NCBI GenBank assembly: GCA_910585825.1
Contig: CAJUEY010000012.1
Location: forward strand, 12,592-76,591
Source of the DNA: an uncultured Lachnospiraceae bacterium
GTDB lineage: Bacteria; Bacillota; Clostridia; Lachnospirales; Lachnospiraceae
Direction of reading: 5' to 3'
Length of the DNA: 64,000 nt
The translations under genes were made by a program, and so were the position numbers. Each line of letters opens with the position of its first letter. Within the stretch, counting starts at the first letter, position 1. Positions 42,989 to 52,286 of the stretch are shown piece after piece. Below the pieces are notes generated by a model. It made no database searches and was not told the origin of the DNA. It worked only from the letters and a program-made list of their open reading frames with translations.

Positions 42989-43609
42989 ATGATTGCAATT
43001 TTAGACTACGATGCCGGGAATTTAAAAAGTGTGGAGAAGGCTTTGGCCTATTTGGGAGAAGATAGTAAGATTACAAGAAATATACATGAAGTGGAAAAGG
43101 CAGATAAACTGATTCTTCCGGGAGTAGGTTCTTTTGGTGCAGCCATGGAGCAGCTTAAGAAATATGAAATTGACAAAATGCTGCAGGAGGCAGCAGAGGC
43201 GGGCAGGCCAATACTGGGAATCTGTCTGGGTCTGCAGCTTTTGTTTGACGACAGCGAAGAATGTCCGGGAGTAGAAGGGCTGCATTTGCTAAAGGGAAGG
43301 ATTTTGCGGATTCCGGATACTAAAGGATTGAAAATTCCGCATATCGGCTGGAATTCCCTTAAACTGCAGAACAACGGCAGACTGTTTGAAGGAATAGAGG
43401 AAGAGCCTTATGTTTATTTTGTGCATTCCTACTATTTGAAGGCAGAAGAGGAACAGATCGTGAAAGCCTCTGCCGAATACGGTACACATATTCATGCGTC
43501 TATAGAGAGGGGCAATCTATTTGCCTGTCAGTTTCATCCGGAAAAGAGCAGCAAGACGGGACTTAAGATACTATCTAATTTTGCGAAAATTCAGGGAGGG
43601 AATGGCTGA
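42989..43609 (+). CDS. hisH: Imidazole glycerol phosphate synthase, glutaminase subunit
   Basis: The protein has 206 residues and is a class I glutamine amidotransferase. The nucleophile is in GICLGLQLL (Cys at about 80), and the His-x-Glu pair is in CQFHPEKSS (about 183-186). It supplies ammonia to HisF for the fifth step of histidine synthesis. Its stop overlaps the hisF ATG by one base (TGATG). No other his genes lie nearby, so the pathway is split. Confidence 0.96.
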   Translation: MIAILDYDAGNLKSVEKALAYLGEDSKITRNIHEVEKADKLILPGVGSFGAAMEQLKKYEIDKMLQEAAEAGRPILGICLGLQLLFDDSEECPGVEGLHLLKGRILRIPDTKGLKIPHIGWNSLKLQNNGRLFEGIEEEPYVYFVHSYYLKAEEEQIVKASAEYGTHIHASIERGNLFACQFHPEKSSKTGLKILSNFAKIQGGNG

Positions 43610-44370
43610 TGTTTACCAAGAGAATCATTCCGTGTCTGGATGTCAATAACGGAAGAGTTGTAAAAGGCGTCAATTTTGTAAATTTAAAAGATGCCGGCGA
43701 TCCCATTGAGATTGCGGCAGCTTATGATAAAGCGGGAGCGGATGAAGTGGTATTTCTGGATATCACAGCGTCTTCCGACAACCGGAAAACAGTAGTAGAT
43801 ATGGTGCGCCAGGTGGCGGAGCGGGTATTTATTCCCTTTACGGTTGGCGGCGGAATTCGCAGCATTGAGGATTTTAAAGCGCTGCTTAGGGAAGGCGCAG
43901 ATAAGATATCCATTAATTCTTCTGCAATCGACCGGCCGCAGCTGATTTCTGAGGCAGCCGATAAATTTGGGAGCCAATGCGTAGTAGTGGCTATCGATGC
44001 AAGACGCAGAGCAGACGGAAAAGGCTTTCACATATACAAAAACGGCGGCAGAATTGATATGGGAATTGATGCAGTGGAATGGGCCATGAAAGCAGACCGG
44101 TTAGGCGCAGGAGAAATTCTTTTGACCAGCATGGACTGTGATGGAACAAAAGCGGGCTATGACATTGAGCTGACGAAGACAATTGCAGAAAATGTATCCA
44201 TTCCTGTGATCGCCTCCGGCGGTGCAGGCACGAAGGAGCACTTTTACGAGGCGCTGACAGAAGGCGGAGCAGATGCGGCGCTGGCGGCATCCCTGTTCCA
44301 CTATAAAGAGCTTGAGATTATGGATTTAAAGGGATATCTTGCGGATCGAGGCATATCTGTCAGAAGGTAG
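43609..44370 (+). CDS. hisF: Imidazole glycerol phosphate synthase, cyclase subunit
   Basis: The protein has 253 residues and a TIM barrel. The opening KRIIPCLDVNNGRVVKG carries the catalytic Asp (about 11), and TSMDCDGTKAGYD carries the second (about 130). It forms IGP and AICAR with HisH. It is translationally coupled to hisH and 30 bp ahead of ung. Confidence 0.97.
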   Translation: MFTKRIIPCLDVNNGRVVKGVNFVNLKDAGDPIEIAAAYDKAGADEVVFLDITASSDNRKTVVDMVRQVAERVFIPFTVGGGIRSIEDFKALLREGADKISINSSAIDRPQLISEAADKFGSQCVVVAIDARRRADGKGFHIYKNGGRIDMGIDAVEWAMKADRLGAGEILLTSMDCDGTKAGYDIELTKTIAENVSIPVIASGGAGTKEHFYEALTEGGADAALAASLFHYKELEIMDLKGYLADRGISVRR

Positions 44371-44400
44371 AGGATATACCAATCGAAAGGAACAAAAGAT

Positions 44401-45084
44401 ATGGGAATGATTACAAATGACTGGCTGGATGCAGTTTCAGATGAGTTTAAGAAACCTTATTATAAATCGTTATATACTTTTGTAAGAGAAGAATATAGAA
44501 AGGCTGTTGTATATCCACCGGCAGACGACATTTTCAATGCGTTTCATTTTACTCCTTTGAGCAAGGTCAAAGTGCTGCTGCTGGGGCAGGACCCCTACCA
44601 TAATGTGAATCAGGCTCACGGACTGAGTTTTTCTGTTCTGCCCAGTCAGAAAGACATACCGCCGTCGCTGCAGAATATTTATCAGGAACTGCATGATGAT
44701 ATGGGATGTTATATTCCTAATCATGGATATCTGAAAAAATGGGCGGATCAGGGCGTATTGCTTTTAAATACCGTTTTGACTGTGCGAGCCCATCAGGCCA
44801 ATTCGCATCAGGGAAAAGGCTGGGAATTGTTTACAGATGCGGTGATTCAGGCGGTCAATGCACAGGAGAGGCCGATTGTCTACCTGCTGTGGGGAAGACC
44901 GGCTCAGAACAAGGCGTCTATGCTGACGAATCCGAAACATCTGATTTTAAAAGCGCCCCATCCAAGTCCGCTGTCGGCATACAGAGGATTCTTTGGCTGC
45001 AGACACTTTAGCCAGGCAAATGCATTTTTGCAGGAAAACGGGATAGATCCCATTGACTGGCAGATTGAAAATATGGACGGATAA
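44401..45084 (+). CDS. ung: Uracil-DNA glycosylase, family 1
   Basis: The protein has 227 residues. The water-activating motif is LLGQDPYHNVNQAHGLSFSV (Asp at about 65), and the leucine-loop motif is HPSPLSAYRGFFG (His at about 187). It removes uracil from DNA. It sits in a run of rightward genes with unrelated roles. Confidence 0.97.
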   Translation: MGMITNDWLDAVSDEFKKPYYKSLYTFVREEYRKAVVYPPADDIFNAFHFTPLSKVKVLLLGQDPYHNVNQAHGLSFSVLPSQKDIPPSLQNIYQELHDDMGCYIPNHGYLKKWADQGVLLLNTVLTVRAHQANSHQGKGWELFTDAVIQAVNAQERPIVYLLWGRPAQNKASMLTNPKHLILKAPHPSPLSAYRGFFGCRHFSQANAFLQENGIDPIDWQIENMDG

Positions 45085-45150
45085 TTACGAATAAATATAA
45101 ATAGATCGGTATATAACTAAAGAAATAGTTGAAAAAGAAGGTTTTTCGGA

Positions 45151-46035
45151 ATGTATTACAGAATCTGTAGCAGGGGATTGATTGAGACAGACCGAAAGGA
45201 TTGGGAGGAAAATGTCGGCGGAATCGGTATTTTTGATGAAGACGAGTGGAATCAGGAGTTAGATCTGCAGAAGGCATTTTTCATTGACAGAAAAGAAGAG
45301 CATGTTTTTTTCTGCAGGCTGAAACTGTCTGCATCTTATCTTTTTGGCGTCTTTCATATTCCGATCAAAAAAAAAGAAAAACGGAATTTTCATTTTGCCG
45401 TTTATATATTAAAGGACAGACTGATCTTTGTAGAAGAGGAGAATTTTGTAAAAGATCTGATTCGCAGGATACAAGGCAGAATCGGAGAGGCATCTTATAC
45501 AATAGATCAGTTTTTAGATGATTTTTTTATGGCAGTTGTGGAAGAAGATATTTTGTATCTGGCTGTTTTGGAACGGGAAATTGCACATATGGAAGAGAAA
45601 GTGTTACAGGGCAATACCGATCATTTTCACTATCACATGCTGGATATTAAAAAAGAGATTTCCCGGCTGTATTGCTATTATTGTCAGATGACGGATGTGG
45701 CGGAGATTTTTGTCAAGAAACGAGACACCTGTCATGATTTTTCAGAGAGAGTCGGCAGGTTAAAGCAGGAGACACAATCTCTTCGGGAATATGCCATGCA
45801 GGTACAGGATGTGTATCAGTCAGAGATTTCCATTCATCAGAATAATATTATGAAGCTTTTGACGGTTGTCACAACAGTTTTTCTTCCATTGACATTAATT
45901 GCAGGATGGTATGGGATGAATTTTTATAATATGCCGGAACTTAGCTGGGAATATGGGTATCTGACGGTTTCCGTGATCAGTGTTCTCATTATTATCTTAA
46001 GTCTTTGGTACTTTAAAAAGAAGAAATTTTTATAA
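45151..46035 (+). CDS. CorA-family divalent cation transporter
   Basis: The protein has 294 residues. The cytoplasmic N-terminal domain and long helix are followed by two C-terminal membrane helices (about 235-255 and 268-288), with the pore motif YGMNF between them (about 253-257). The family moves Mg2+ and related ions. GMN is followed by YNMPE, as in CorA-like 2-TM proteins. Confidence 0.9.
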   Translation: MYYRICSRGLIETDRKDWEENVGGIGIFDEDEWNQELDLQKAFFIDRKEEHVFFCRLKLSASYLFGVFHIPIKKKEKRNFHFAVYILKDRLIFVEEENFVKDLIRRIQGRIGEASYTIDQFLDDFFMAVVEEDILYLAVLEREIAHMEEKVLQGNTDHFHYHMLDIKKEISRLYCYYCQMTDVAEIFVKKRDTCHDFSERVGRLKQETQSLREYAMQVQDVYQSEISIHQNNIMKLLTVVTTVFLPLTLIAGWYGMNFYNMPELSWEYGYLTVSVISVLIIILSLWYFKKKKFL

Positions 46036-46061
46036 ATCAGATAGAAAATGAGGCTTTTATT

Positions 46062-47396
46062 TTGGATAGAAAAAAAGAAAAGCGTAAATATAAAGAGGCA
46101 TTGAAAAAAGAACATCGTTATGGCACGAATGCGGAGATTGGCTGGGATAAGCTGGATAATACGGCGCATTTGTTTCCGGTGATTGCGGGAGAAGATATGA
46201 GCAATGTGTACCGCATTTTTGTCAGCCTGAATGAAAATATCGACAGAGAGCTATTACAACAGGCGTTGGACATGGTGCTTCCCAAATTTGACGGATTTAA
46301 TGTGCGGTTAAGACAGGGGGTCTTTTGGTATTATTTTGAAGAAAACGGCAAACCTGCGCCAATGGTGCGTGTAGAGAACACTTACCCCTGCCGTTATATT
46401 GCGGCGAATCGGAATCGCAGCTATCTGTTTCGTGTTTCCTGTTACCGGAACAGGATCAATCTGGAAGTATTTCATGTATTGACGGACGGGATGGGTGGAA
46501 TTAATTTTTTAAAAGAACTGACCTACCAGTATCTGCGTCTGGCGCATCCGAAACTGGGTGAGCAGATAGGAGATCATCTTTCGGTAGATACTTCTTTAAA
46601 CAGAGAAGACAGTTTTTTAAAAAATTACAGAAAAAGCCATACAAAGGGATATCAAACACAGAGAGCATATTTATTAAAGGGTGAAAAATTAAGAACCGGT
46701 GAGTTTGGAGTCATTCATGGGATTATGAATGTCGCCGAGTTAAAAGAAACGGCGCATCATTATGGGGCAAGCATCAATGAATATCTGGTATCGGCATATA
46801 TTTACAGTATTTATACGGAATGTCTGCACAAAGCAGAGGGAAAAGAACCGATCCGTGTTGCAGTGCCGGTGAATCTGAGGCCGTTTTTTCATTCAGTTAC
46901 TACAAAAAACTTTTTTGTCATGGTATCTGCGGAATTCCTTCCCGTAAAAGAAGACTACACATTTTCGGAAGTATTGGAAATCGTTCGGGAGAGTCTGCGG
47001 TCCCAGATTAATAAAGAACATTTGGAAGAGCTTTTTTCCTATAATGTGTCCAATCAAAAGAATTTCATTGCAAGAGCAGTTCCTTTGTTTTTAAAAAATA
47101 TAGCAATTCGTTATGTATATACGAAATCTGCCCTGGCCAATACCACCACAGTAACCAATATCGGAAATATCAGTGTGGATCAGGCATATGAACCTTATGT
47201 ACAGATGTTTGGAGCATTTCTGGCTATGTCGAAAGGGCAGCCTTTAAAAGGAACGATTTGTTCTTATCAGGATAAATTGATGTTTACTTTTAGTTCCATT
47301 CTTGCAGATACTTCTGTGCAGAGAGGATTTTTTCGGAGGCTGGCGGAAGACGGTCTGCATGTTGCGATAGAAAGCAATGGTGTATATTATGAATAA
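46062..47396 (+). CDS. Condensation-domain-like acyltransferase (alcohol acetyltransferase-like)
   Basis: The protein has 444 residues. The chloramphenicol-acetyltransferase/condensation-type fold is suggested by EVFHVLTDGMGGINFL, where HVLTDG matches the HHxxxDG-type catalytic motif (about 139-144), and by a late FGAFLAMSKGQ region. The substrate is unknown. The start is TTG at 46062 behind a modest GAGGC. Related genes in Clostridia are often next to a DUF6320 gene and an alpha/beta hydrolase; here those lie 8 kb away (55624, 56296). It overlaps the following membrane-protein gene by 8 bp. Confidence 0.8.
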   Translation: MDRKKEKRKYKEALKKEHRYGTNAEIGWDKLDNTAHLFPVIAGEDMSNVYRIFVSLNENIDRELLQQALDMVLPKFDGFNVRLRQGVFWYYFEENGKPAPMVRVENTYPCRYIAANRNRSYLFRVSCYRNRINLEVFHVLTDGMGGINFLKELTYQYLRLAHPKLGEQIGDHLSVDTSLNREDSFLKNYRKSHTKGYQTQRAYLLKGEKLRTGEFGVIHGIMNVAELKETAHHYGASINEYLVSAYIYSIYTECLHKAEGKEPIRVAVPVNLRPFFHSVTTKNFFVMVSAEFLPVKEDYTFSEVLEIVRESLRSQINKEHLEELFSYNVSNQKNFIARAVPLFLKNIAIRYVYTKSALANTTTVTNIGNISVDQAYEPYVQMFGAFLAMSKGQPLKGTICSYQDKLMFTFSSILADTSVQRGFFRRLAEDGLHVAIESNGVYYE

Positions 47397-48885
47397 TGCA
47401 GTAAAATGGATCAAAAATTTCATATTCGGATTATTTGGAATTATTTTGGCTGGTTTGTTTCTGCTTTCTGCCTTTACCACCTGTACCATTAACAGCGATG
47501 AGGTCATTTTTTATCAGAAGGATATGATTTTTTTACATATTCTGGTTTTGGCTGCAGTCTGCATATTAGGAATTTTTCTGCGTCCCAAAATACGAATGCC
47601 CCACTGGTTGAACCATCTGTGGGTGATTTGGGGCATTTTGCTGTTTGGACTGGTATTTCTGACGCAGCTGTGGCCGAAGGGAGATTCCTATCTGCTTTGG
47701 AATATGGCAGAACATATTGCAGAGGGAAATTATCAGGATTTTCTGCCGGGCGGATATCTTTATAATCAGCCGCATCAGATACCGCTGGCTTATATTTTTG
47801 CAGCTTTATACCGGATATTTGGTGATTCTTATATCTTTGTGTGTCAGGCATTGAACTGCATTTTTATGATTGGAATCCTTCTTCTTTTGAATAAATTCTA
47901 TCAGAGGCTTTCCGGGGAAATTTCAGGAAATGGATTTTGCCTGGTTTCTGTTTTCTTTGTTCCATTTTTTCTTTATGTGACTTTTGTATATGGTACGATT
48001 CCGGGACTTTTTCTCGCGCTGGCAGCATGTATGCAGCTGATGAAGTATTTAGAGACTGGAAAGTTTCAAAATGCCTTAGTCTGCATACTCTGTATTACGT
48101 CTGCAAAGCTGATCAAAAGTAATTATCTGATTTTTGTAATTGGATTTGCAGTGATTCTGCTGTATGATTTCATTCGGAAAGTGAATTTACGGCATCTTGC
48201 AGTGACAGCAGCTTTGATTGGCGCTGTTGTCGTATCTTCTCATGCTGTTACGTCATTTACGGAGCATTTGACAGGAATCAAGTCAGAAGGAGGAATTCCT
48301 GCGATTTTGTTTGTTACAATGGGGCTGCAGGAAGGGCCTTCGGCTCCCGGCTGGTGGAACGGATCTCATGACCGAATTTTTGTCAACAGTGAATTTGATC
48401 CCAAAGAGGCGGCAAAGCGGGGAGAGAAAAAGTTAAAAGAAAGATTGGAAATTATGAAAGGCGACCCTGCCTATACGGCAGATTTTATGATAAAGAAGAT
48501 TTCTTCAGAATGGAGTGAGCCTACGTATGAAAGTCTTTGGATACAGCAGAACCGTACCTCAAATACTCAGGTGCCGGGTATTATCTCCAGCCTTTTTTTT
48601 GCAGGAGGAAGATTGTCAGAGGCATATGTTTTTTTCTGTAATCTATTCCAGAGCTTTTTATATTTTTTCTCATTGTTGTTTGTGATCGGAAAGTGGAAAA
48701 AGGCGACGATTCCTGACTTGCTGCTGCCGGTGATTTTTATTGGAGGATTTTTGTTCCATATATTATGGGAGGCAAAAGGACAGTATACGCTGCCCTATTG
48801 CGTTTGTCTTCTCCCAATGTGTGTCTGGGGATACGGATTTGCTGTTGCCTGGATAAGGGAACATAAAAAATTTGTTTTCAAGTAA
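47389..48885 (+). CDS. Polytopic GT-C-like membrane glycosyltransferase (GT39-type)
   Basis: The protein has 498 residues and about ten to eleven hydrophobic helices. The first outer loop carries GDSYLLWNMAEHI, with an acidic residue placed as in GT-C enzymes, and the helix-loop pattern (YLYNQPHQIPLAYIFAALYRI) resembles PMT/ArnT-type proteins. It would use a polyprenyl-phosphate sugar to decorate a surface molecule; this is inference from topology. Its ATG overlaps the acyltransferase stop, implying a joint function. The convergent thiC ends immediately after its stop. Confidence 0.75.
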   Translation: MNNAVKWIKNFIFGLFGIILAGLFLLSAFTTCTINSDEVIFYQKDMIFLHILVLAAVCILGIFLRPKIRMPHWLNHLWVIWGILLFGLVFLTQLWPKGDSYLLWNMAEHIAEGNYQDFLPGGYLYNQPHQIPLAYIFAALYRIFGDSYIFVCQALNCIFMIGILLLLNKFYQRLSGEISGNGFCLVSVFFVPFFLYVTFVYGTIPGLFLALAACMQLMKYLETGKFQNALVCILCITSAKLIKSNYLIFVIGFAVILLYDFIRKVNLRHLAVTAALIGAVVVSSHAVTSFTEHLTGIKSEGGIPAILFVTMGLQEGPSAPGWWNGSHDRIFVNSEFDPKEAAKRGEKKLKERLEIMKGDPAYTADFMIKKISSEWSEPTYESLWIQQNRTSNTQVPGIISSLFFAGGRLSEAYVFFCNLFQSFLYFFSLLFVIGKWKKATIPDLLLPVIFIGGFLFHILWEAKGQYTLPYCVCLLPMCVWGYGFAVAWIREHKKFVFK

Positions 48886-50199
48886 TTATTTTTCCGTACA
48901 GAAGTCTACTTTTTTGCCTTCCAAAATATGTCTCGTCGTCCGAACAGCGCACATTTTTCCACACATAGAACAGGTGTGACGGTCTGTCGGCGGCGTGCTT
49001 TCAAAATATGCCTGCGCCTTTTCTTTGTCAAGGGCCAGACGAAACATGGCATCCCAATCGGTGTCGTACCGGGCCGACGACATGGCATTGTCCATTTCCC
49101 TTGCACCCTTTATTCCTTTGGCGATGTCGGCGGCATGGGCGGCAATTTTGCTGGCAATAATTCCCTCTTTGACGTCGTTTAAATCCGGCAGGCGCAGATG
49201 TTCTGCCGGGGTAACATAGCAAAGGAAATCAGCTCCGCTTGCAGCTGCAATCGCTCCGCCGATGGCAGAAGTAATATGGTCGTATCCCGGAGCAATATCG
49301 GTTACAATGGGGCCGAGCACATAGAACGGAGCATTGTGGCAGAGGCGTTTCTGCAGTTTCATATTTGCTTCGATTTCATTCATAGCCATATGTCCGGGGC
49401 CTTCCACCATGACCGCAACATCTTTTTCCCATGCCCGCTTTGTCAGATTGCCAAGTTCCACTAATTCGCTGATCTGTCCGGCGTCTGTGGAATCATCAAT
49501 GCAGCCGGGGCGTAAAGCGTCTCCAAGGCTGATTGTCACGTCATATTCCCGTAAAATCTCCAGAACTTCGTCATAATATTCGTAGAAGGGATTTTCATTC
49601 CCCGTCATCTGCATCCAGGCAAACAGAAGAGAACCGCCTCTGGATACAATATTCATTCTGCGTTTTTCCCTCATGAAAGCTTCTACGGCGCGGCGGTTGA
49701 TTCCGGCGTGGATTGTCATGAAATCGACGCCGTCTTTTGCATGGGCCAATATTACCTGAAGAAAATCTTTTGCTGTGATATCAAGGAGATCTTTTTCCAG
49801 ATACCCGATGGCGTCATACATGGGAACGGTTCCGATCATTGCAGGAGATTTTTGAATCAGTTCATTCCGAAAGGTATTCGTCTTGCCGTAATTGCTCAAA
49901 TCCATAATGGCTTCGGCGCCGAACTTAAGAGCCATGTCGACCTTCTGCATTTCGATGTCATAATTTTTGCAGTCTCCCGAAATGCCGAGATTGACATTGA
50001 TTTTGGTGCTAAGCCCCATGCCGATTCCTTCCGGCGAAATGGAGGTATGATTGATATTGCAGGGAATTGCAATCGTACCGGAGGCCACTGCCTCCCGCAG
50101 TTTTTCGGGTTCCATAGACTCTTTTTCTGCAACAAGTTTCATTTGAGGGGTGAGGATGCCTTTTTTGGCAGCCTCCATTTGTGTTTTGTATGAATTCAT
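48886..50199 (-). CDS. thiC: Phosphomethylpyrimidine synthase
   Basis: The protein has 437 residues. The C-terminal radical-SAM cluster motif CSMCGKMC (CxxCxxxxC type, near residue 410) and VEGPGHMAMNEIEANM are diagnostic. It converts aminoimidazole ribotide to HMP-P. Start 50199 follows GAAAGGAG; an upstream frame to 50301 runs into thiED. It is the last gene of the thiamine operon. Confidence 0.97.
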   Translation of the reverse strand: MNSYKTQMEAAKKGILTPQMKLVAEKESMEPEKLREAVASGTIAIPCNINHTSISPEGIGMGLSTKINVNLGISGDCKNYDIEMQKVDMALKFGAEAIMDLSNYGKTNTFRNELIQKSPAMIGTVPMYDAIGYLEKDLLDITAKDFLQVILAHAKDGVDFMTIHAGINRRAVEAFMREKRRMNIVSRGGSLLFAWMQMTGNENPFYEYYDEVLEILREYDVTISLGDALRPGCIDDSTDAGQISELVELGNLTKRAWEKDVAVMVEGPGHMAMNEIEANMKLQKRLCHNAPFYVLGPIVTDIAPGYDHITSAIGGAIAAASGADFLCYVTPAEHLRLPDLNDVKEGIIASKIAAHAADIAKGIKGAREMDNAMSSARYDTDWDAMFRLALDKEKAQAYFESTPPTDRHTCSMCGKMCAVRTTRHILEGKKVDFCTEK

Positions 50200-50215
50200 A
50201 TATGTGATTCTCCTT

Positions 50216-51682
50216 TCAGTATTCTTGTAGGTTTTTTGATCCGTCGGCAAAACGGCTGTTAAGATCAAATCCGTGAAATAAAGGGCCGCATCCTCTGCCA
50301 AGATCCAAACCGGCAGACAAAGCGTGGGAAATATAATCTTTTGCCCGTTTGATTGCCGTCACAAGGTCAAATCCTTTTGCAAGGTTGGAGGCAATGGCGC
50401 TGGAAAGCGTACAGCCGGTTCCATGGGTGTTTTGAGTACAGATTCGTTTTCCGTAAAACCAGTGACAGCAGCCGTTTTCATACAGCAGATCGTCAGCCTG
50501 GTCGGGGTTGTGGCCTCCTTTGCATAAAACGGCGCAGCCATAGGTTTCGCTGATCTGTTTTGCAGAACGAAGCATATCTTCTCTGCATTGAATCGAAAGA
50601 TCAGACAGAACTTCTGCCTCCGGTATATTTGGCGTAAGGAGAGAGGCAAGGGGAAGAAGTCTGCGTTTTAATGCGGCAACGGCATCCTCATGGATCAATT
50701 TTGCGCCGCTGGTGGCTGCCATGACAGGATCTACGATGATGTGTTTTGGTTTGTATTCTTCCAGTTTATCTGCAATTACCTCAATGGCAGAAACAGAAGA
50801 AACCATGCCGATTTTTACGGCGTCCGGAAAAATATCCTGGAACACGGCGTCTAACTGCTGTGCTAAAAATGCCGGAGTCACTTCAAAAACCCCCGATACG
50901 CCGGTTGTATTTTGAGCGGTTAAGGCAGTAATGACACTCATGGCATAAACACCGTTTAATGTCATGGTTTTTAAATCTGCCTGGATGCCGGCGCCCCCGG
51001 AAGGATCGCTTCCCGCTATAGACAATGCGGTTTTTATAGTTGGTTTGTGGAGGCTTTGTGTGATTTTTTCTTTCAATTCTGCTGTTGCAGACGAGATATT
51101 CTCCGCGGCAAAAATGGCTGATACAACAGCTGCGCCGCAGATGCCGCAGCCTTGTAGATCCGCAGCATTAGAGGATTCAATGCCCCCTATGGCAACGACG
51201 GGAATGGAAACAGAGCTGCTGATTTGTTTCAGCTGAGCCTTTGTGATGCGGATGGCATTCTTCTTAGTGGGGGAGGGAAATACCGCGCCCACACCCAGAT
51301 AATCGGCTCCGGCAGCTTCTGCAGCCTTTGCCTGTTCGAGAGTTTTGGCTGTTGCACCGATGATAAAGTGTTTGCCGGCCCGCTTGCGTATTTCTTCCAC
51401 AGGCATATCTTCGGTTCCCACATGTATGCCGTCGGCGCTGCTTTTTAAAGCTACATTTAAATTGTCGTTTATGATCAGAGGAACATGATAAGCGCGGCAT
51501 AATCTGCGGACTGCAATTGCCTCCTTGATAAAATCTGTTTCACTCAGATTTTTTTCCCTGAGCTGAATCATAGTGGCGCCGCCCTTTAATGCCTCTTCAA
51601 TCTGCTCTGTCAGTGTTTGTCTTCCTGTCCATGCGCGGTCAGTGACTGCGTATAGAAGCAGGTTATCTTTATGAAATATCAT
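50216..51682 (-). CDS. thiED: Fused thiamine-phosphate synthase / HMP-P kinase
   Basis: The protein has 488 residues and joins two enzymes. ThiE (about 1-210) has YAVTDRAW, IQLREKNLSE and GVGAVFPSPTKKNA. ThiD (about 220-475) has ALSIAGSDPSGGAGIQADLKT and the late NTHGTGCTLSSAIA. ThiD phosphorylates HMP-P, and ThiE joins the product to the thiazole. The ATG at 51682 overlaps the end of tenI by 14 bp; alternative GTG and TTG starts lie up to seven codons upstream. Confidence 0.94.
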   Translation of the reverse strand: MIFHKDNLLLYAVTDRAWTGRQTLTEQIEEALKGGATMIQLREKNLSETDFIKEAIAVRRLCRAYHVPLIINDNLNVALKSSADGIHVGTEDMPVEEIRKRAGKHFIIGATAKTLEQAKAAEAAGADYLGVGAVFPSPTKKNAIRITKAQLKQISSSVSIPVVAIGGIESSNAADLQGCGICGAAVVSAIFAAENISSATAELKEKITQSLHKPTIKTALSIAGSDPSGGAGIQADLKTMTLNGVYAMSVITALTAQNTTGVSGVFEVTPAFLAQQLDAVFQDIFPDAVKIGMVSSVSAIEVIADKLEEYKPKHIIVDPVMAATSGAKLIHEDAVAALKRRLLPLASLLTPNIPEAEVLSDLSIQCREDMLRSAKQISETYGCAVLCKGGHNPDQADDLLYENGCCHWFYGKRICTQNTHGTGCTLSSAIASNLAKGFDLVTAIKRAKDYISHALSAGLDLGRGCGPLFHGFDLNSRFADGSKNLQEY

Positions 51683-52286
51683 TTTTTTCACCGTTTTTCT
51701 CAAAATTTTTTAAAAAAGCTGAGACATCTTTACATTGCATGATGCCGCTCATAAGGAAGGCTCCCGCTGCTTTCGTGCCGCGGATTGCAGAAATATTTTC
51801 CTTATGGATTCCGCCAATTCCGTAGACGGGGATGGTGATGCTGCCGCAGATTTCCGAAAGGAAAGCCAGGCCCCGGCCGGGCAGGTTTTTTTTGCAGTCA
51901 GTTTCAAAAATATGTCCTGCAGTGATGTAGGTACAGCCGAGCATTTCAGCTTCTTTGGCTTCCGGCAGGGAATGGCAGGAGGAGCCGATGACAGGAAAAA
52001 TGCGTTTTTGTTGTTCTGTCATATTCCGCAAAACAGGGAGCGGTAAATGAATGGCAGGGCACCCTGTCTGTTCTGCAGTTTCGATAAAGTTGTGTAAAAT
52101 ACACAAGGTTTGGTGCCTTTTGCAGATCGCAAGCACTTTTTTGGCAAGCTGTGTATATGCCAAAGGAGACAGGTCTTTTTCTCTTAAAAGAATGCCTTTT
52201 GGATGCTGTTTCGCAATCTCTTCGATTCTGGTCAGATAATCACCTGTGCAGAGTTTTCGGTTTGTGACGCATATAAGATCAGACAT
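51669..52286 (-). CDS. tenI: TenI-type thiazole tautomerase (ThiE paralogue)
   Basis: The protein has about 205 residues. The ThiE-like barrel has GILLREKDLSP but carries His in ITAGHIFETDCKKNLPGRG, where ThiE has GAVFPSP-type residues; that His is the expected TenI catalytic residue. It would aromatise the thiazole tautomer made by ThiG. Start 52286 overlaps thiH by 8 bp; an ATG four codons earlier is possible. Confidence 0.85.
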   Translation of the reverse strand: MSDLICVTNRKLCTGDYLTRIEEIAKQHPKGILLREKDLSPLAYTQLAKKVLAICKRHQTLCILHNFIETAEQTGCPAIHLPLPVLRNMTEQQKRIFPVIGSSCHSLPEAKEAEMLGCTYITAGHIFETDCKKNLPGRGLAFLSEICGSITIPVYGIGGIHKENISAIRGTKAAGAFLMSGIMQCKDVSAFLKNFEKNGEKNDIS

